Below the pieces are notes generated by a model. The model made no database searches. It was given only the letters and a program-made list of their open reading frames with translations, and was not told the origin of the DNA. The position numbers were made by a program, and so were the translations under genes. Positions 60,901-64,000 of a stretch of 64,000 nt of DNA are shown here, one piece after another; within the stretch, counting starts at the first letter, position 1; the number at the start of each line of letters is the position of its first letter. This DNA is from Saprospiraceae bacterium (lineage in GTDB: Bacteria; Bacteroidota; Bacteroidia; Chitinophagales; Saprospiraceae): NCBI GenBank assembly GCA_016715405.1, contig JADKAE010000003.1, forward strand, positions 372,001 to 436,000. The letters are read 5' to 3'.

Positions 60901-61696
60901 GGCTGCGGCACGTCCTGCACTTGCACCTATACCGTAGAATGGTACCAAAACGGCTTTTTGATTGGCACTACCCAGACAAACTTACCTACAGCTACCTTTA
61001 CCTGGACCGGCACGCCGCTCACCGGCAATTACTACGCGGTGGTAAAAGACGACTGCTGCCTCCACAATACGGCGACCACCTGGCCCATCGCTATTGAACC
61101 AAGCTGCGTGCCGGTGATCTTGGGTCCTTGTTTCATCTGCGACAACGGCCCGGTCACTTTGATGGCCGCTATGGTATTACCGCCCAATAAACCTTGTCCA
61201 GTCATCTGCACTTACACCTGGTACGACGCCGTATTCGATGTGACAAACGGCGTTTGGGTTCCCGATCAGCCGATTGGAACGATGTCGTCCCTAACGGTGA
61301 CAACCGGCGGGATCTATTTTCTGGAATCGGACTGCAACGGCTGTGTCAAAATCACGCAGTTCAACCTGTTGCCCTGCCAGAGCGGGCAGCTCAACGCTCG
61401 CTCGGAATGCGGAGTCATCATATCGGTAGAGGAATTGGCGCCCAAAGCACTCAGCCCGATTCGTGTTTATCCCAACCCCACCAAGGGCGGAATAACCGTA
61501 GAATGGATTGGCGAAGTGCCCCGTGATGCCCGGTTATTCCTGATAGACCCGATGGGGATCATATTGCGCCAGTTGGAAGTACCCGATGTGGTCACCGAGA
61601 TGAACATCAGCATGGAAGACCTGCCTGCCGGCATGTATTTTATAAAATAGAATCGCCCAAGGGCAATACAACGTGGCGAAAATTGTGAAAGAATGA
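57977..61696 (+). CDS. Mosaic T9SS protein: conserved N-terminal domain + Cys-rich PKD-like modules, frameshifted
   Basis: About 1,240 codons. Signal peptide KKLYIFLLLALSTQLHAQ, then the N-terminal domain shared with the genes at 40594, 45962 and 61728 (FEKIYGSPEENRPTVVKAFN, QPGREHFNRIIRHPNP), here diverged. A break near 59030 leads into modules with paired Cys (TYSYQWDFLCDGGVPD is PKD-like). The type A T9SS sorting domain (RVYPNPTKGGITVEWIG, LIDPMGIILRQLE, LPAGMYFIK) is cut by an early TAG at 61648-61650. Adding one A in the A-run gives FIKIESPKGNTTWRKIVKE and a stop at 61694-61696, which I take as the true end. Confidence 0.8.
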
Positions 61697-61727
61697 TCAC
61701 AAAATCCCTTATTAAAATTAACAACAA

Positions 61728-64000
61728 ATGAAATTATCACTCACAACCCCACTGGCCTTATACTGGCTATCACCTTATTGATGGCCGCTACGCCCGCTTA
61801 TGCGCAATTTCAGCGTATATACGGCGATGGCCAGGACAATTATTTTCACAAGGTTATTCCGGATGGAGCAAACAACTTCTACGTCATTGGCATAGAAGAT
61901 AACCACGGCGTCATATCGCATATATTGAGCAACGGGCAGCTTGATTGGACTATGCGAATGATAGATCAATGCATTCTGCTAGATGCAGTTTCTGTATTTG
62001 CCGGATTTGGCAATCCGCGAAATCTGATGGTTGTTGGCACTACGCTGCCTTTTGACCAAACCAACAAAAGCCTGCTTATCATCGTAACGCCCAATGGGGG
62101 GCTTCTGCACTCCAGTTTATATGATATAGCCGGTAATGAGGGATTTGTCAAGATAGCTGCGAGGCCTAACGGAGATTTTGCAGTGTCAGGCTTTATTAAC
62201 GTTCCCGGTTTCTCCAATAACGTAATATTGATGGAAGTAGCCCCCACCGGCGCCATTACCCATACCGGCATCTTTGGTAACGCTGGAGACAACGGATATT
62301 TTCTGGATGTTCATTGCTGCCGGCCCGTCAATCACCACCGGAGGGCCGCTGCCATTACGGCGCTTTGACGCCAATTTGTTTCCTATCTGGACGGTAGAGG
62401 AAACAACCTGGAGTACCATACACCAGGTGGAAATATCACCTGTAAACGGCGACATATACATAGTGGGCACTCAGGTTATCAGCGGTATTGACAGAGCGGT
62501 AGTGGTGAGGATTGACGACAGCAGCGGCGCCCCTGTCCCGGTTTGGGCCAAATACCTCGACAATGGCGAAAACGGCCATGTCACGGGCAAAATCAGCTTT
62601 CTTTCATCGGGTGATATTGCTTTTACCGATGGAAAAACGGGTATTACCAATGGATTTGGGCAGGGAGATGCCTTCATGGCCGTAACCAACAGCAATTTAG
62701 CTTCCAATTGCTCTAAGAATCACAATGTGACTTTTACACCGGATACCCCTTTCCTGGAAGGACCTGAAATAGACTTTTTGGACTTTACCAGTTTAAACCC
62801 GGTTTCAGCGATAGATTACAACCATATTAACTGGCAGGAAGCGGGGGTGTGTTCTAATATCTGTCCTGTTACCTGCCCTAAAAGCGCTTCTGTGGCCGGC
62901 GTAACCAATCCTCCTGCTAATTGTGAGACTGTTGTTGAAAATATTAACTGGAGACATCGGACAATTGTGATGTATCAAATATTTCTTATTCCATATCTGG
63001 AGCAACGATAGGCGCAGGAGTAGATAATGCAAGGGGACCGTCTTCAATCAAGGGATTTCAACTGTTACTTATTCCTATGTTGAAAACGACAGTACGGGAT
63101 CCTGCAGTTTTGATATAAATGTAGAATGTGGTTGGATACCTGATTCTGTTTTCCATGAGCATATCTTACAATGTGGAGCGGATGCTGAATTTTTCCCAAG
63201 GCTGGGCATTCCTTCATCAAATAGTGTACTCACCACTCCGGTCAGTAGTTTCCCGGCAAATGCGATTGTACACTGTGGAAAATACGATGTTTACTTTGAA
63301 GATTTGATTACCCCGCAATCAGGGTTTGGAGACCCTGCGGGAAATCTCGGTGCGACCAGAATTAATACATTATGTGCCGTACTTACTTATGCACAAAGCG
63401 TGTTTGACTATAGTAATGTTCCGGCAAATGCTCCCATAAGGTTATACGTAGGTCAATCGTTTAGCTCCATCAATCCCGCTCCGCCAACCACGACTTATTT
63501 GGCCATTGGCGGGCCTTTTTACAATAATACCAATACGCCTTCATTAATCAATGGGTTTGCTTCCGATTACATAACGACGGGTACCGATAATGCTGACCCG
63601 AATGGTTACCATGCTTTATTAATGTAAATTTTGATCAGGCATTTGACGTACATGGAAATCCAATTCCAATAAACTGGTTGGACGGATTATCAGCAGCCCA
63701 TGATCAATTGTTATTACGATCTCTATTCGGTTTGCTGCACGAAGTCGGGCATACACTTGATGGATGAGCTTAATTTTTTATAATTCAAACAACTACCCTG
63801 AGTCCACACTGGGTAACGACCAATATTCCGGTCTTGACTTCACCCTTTATTCGGGTGCGATACCGCCCTTCACACCTGCCAATAAGCTGGTGACAGGAAC
63901 GACAACAGCGCCGCAAATCAACCCAAACTATATTACGGATGCCACCGCGTTGGATGCCATTTGGACAAGCCCGGATGCGCCACCCAAAATGACCCCTGTT
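61728..64000 (+). CDS. Mosaic secreted protein: conserved N-terminal domain + HYR-like + zinc-protease-like module (partial)
   Basis: The gene runs off the window end. ATG 61728 starts a signal peptide that shifts frame near 61770-61780 (continuing MAATPAYAQ). The N-terminal shared domain reads FQRIYGDGQDNYFHKVIPDG. Breaks follow near 62315, 62985, 63050, 63625 and 63765. A HYR-like part with SCSFDINVECG-type Cys pattern comes next. Then a module carries LFGLLHEVGHTLD at about 63723-63761, an HExxH zinc-binding motif as in gluzincin/metzincin proteases, preceded by LSAAHDQLLLRS. The third ligand cannot be assigned because the frame breaks just after. A C-terminal sorting domain, if present, lies outside. 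Confidence 0.7.

Overview
The window looks like a chromosomal piece of a Bacteroidota bacterium, plausibly a Saprospiria/Chitinophagia-type gliding or floc-forming member (the taxon is inference). The signs are type IX secretion (T9SS) C-terminal sorting domains on many giant surface proteins, a CarboxypepD_reg-type TonB-dependent receptor, promoters with TAnnTTTG -7 boxes, SBBP/HYR/FG-GAP repeat proteins and a flexirubin/aryl-polyene-like lipid pigment cluster. Many genes are broken by 1-base indels, mostly in homopolymers. Comparing two near-identical paralogues shows the indels directly, so most are probably assembly errors. I merged such pieces into single genes and give the break positions.

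Layout. (1) 1-11306: part of a flexirubin/aryl-polyene-like cluster: ACP, ketosynthase, a Cys-less ketosynthase partner, polysaccharide deacetylase, LolB-like lipoprotein, FabZ-like dehydratase, GT2-DUF2062 and AcpS. It is interrupted at 3538-8690 by an accessory block with an unknown 389-aa gene, a remnant of a second deacetylase, a DpnII/MboI-type nuclease and two Fic proteins. (2) 11530-15844: a compact four-gene operon (carrier protein, condensation-like acyltransferase, FAD oxidoreductase, AMP-dependent ligase) that looks like a dissociated NRPS-like acyl-transfer pathway. (3) 15884-23970: housekeeping genes: LysM-amidase, CcmB/CcmC, phosphoesterase, MDR reductase, cysteine desulfurase, GlmM and a PAP2 phosphatase. 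(4) 24192-29564: TonB-dependent receptor, T9SS-tagged esterase-like protein and a LytTR regulator. (5) 29815-40275: three tandem FG-GAP/VCBS surface proteins. (6) 40594-64000: giant mosaic T9SS proteins. Four of them share one N-terminal domain fused to different downstream modules (PKD/HYR/SBBP; SdrD-B/HYR/lamin-tail-like; Cys-rich PKD-like; a zinc-protease-like HExxH module). A decayed SecD P1 fragment, an AAA/DUF4143 ATPase, a DUF6252-like lipoprotein and a LamG protein lie between them.

The most unusual structural signal is a series of intergenic hairpins. Each is built from short tandem repeats facing their own reverse complement. The repeat sequence differs from site to site (TTTAG-based, GTGAACA, GAGTGTGGGAG, CGACTGTA, CTTGAACAGGAT, ACCTTGCAAGGT) but the architecture is the same. 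Several neighbouring genes have their stop codons inside these repeats. No rRNA, tRNA, CRISPR array or transposase gene was seen.
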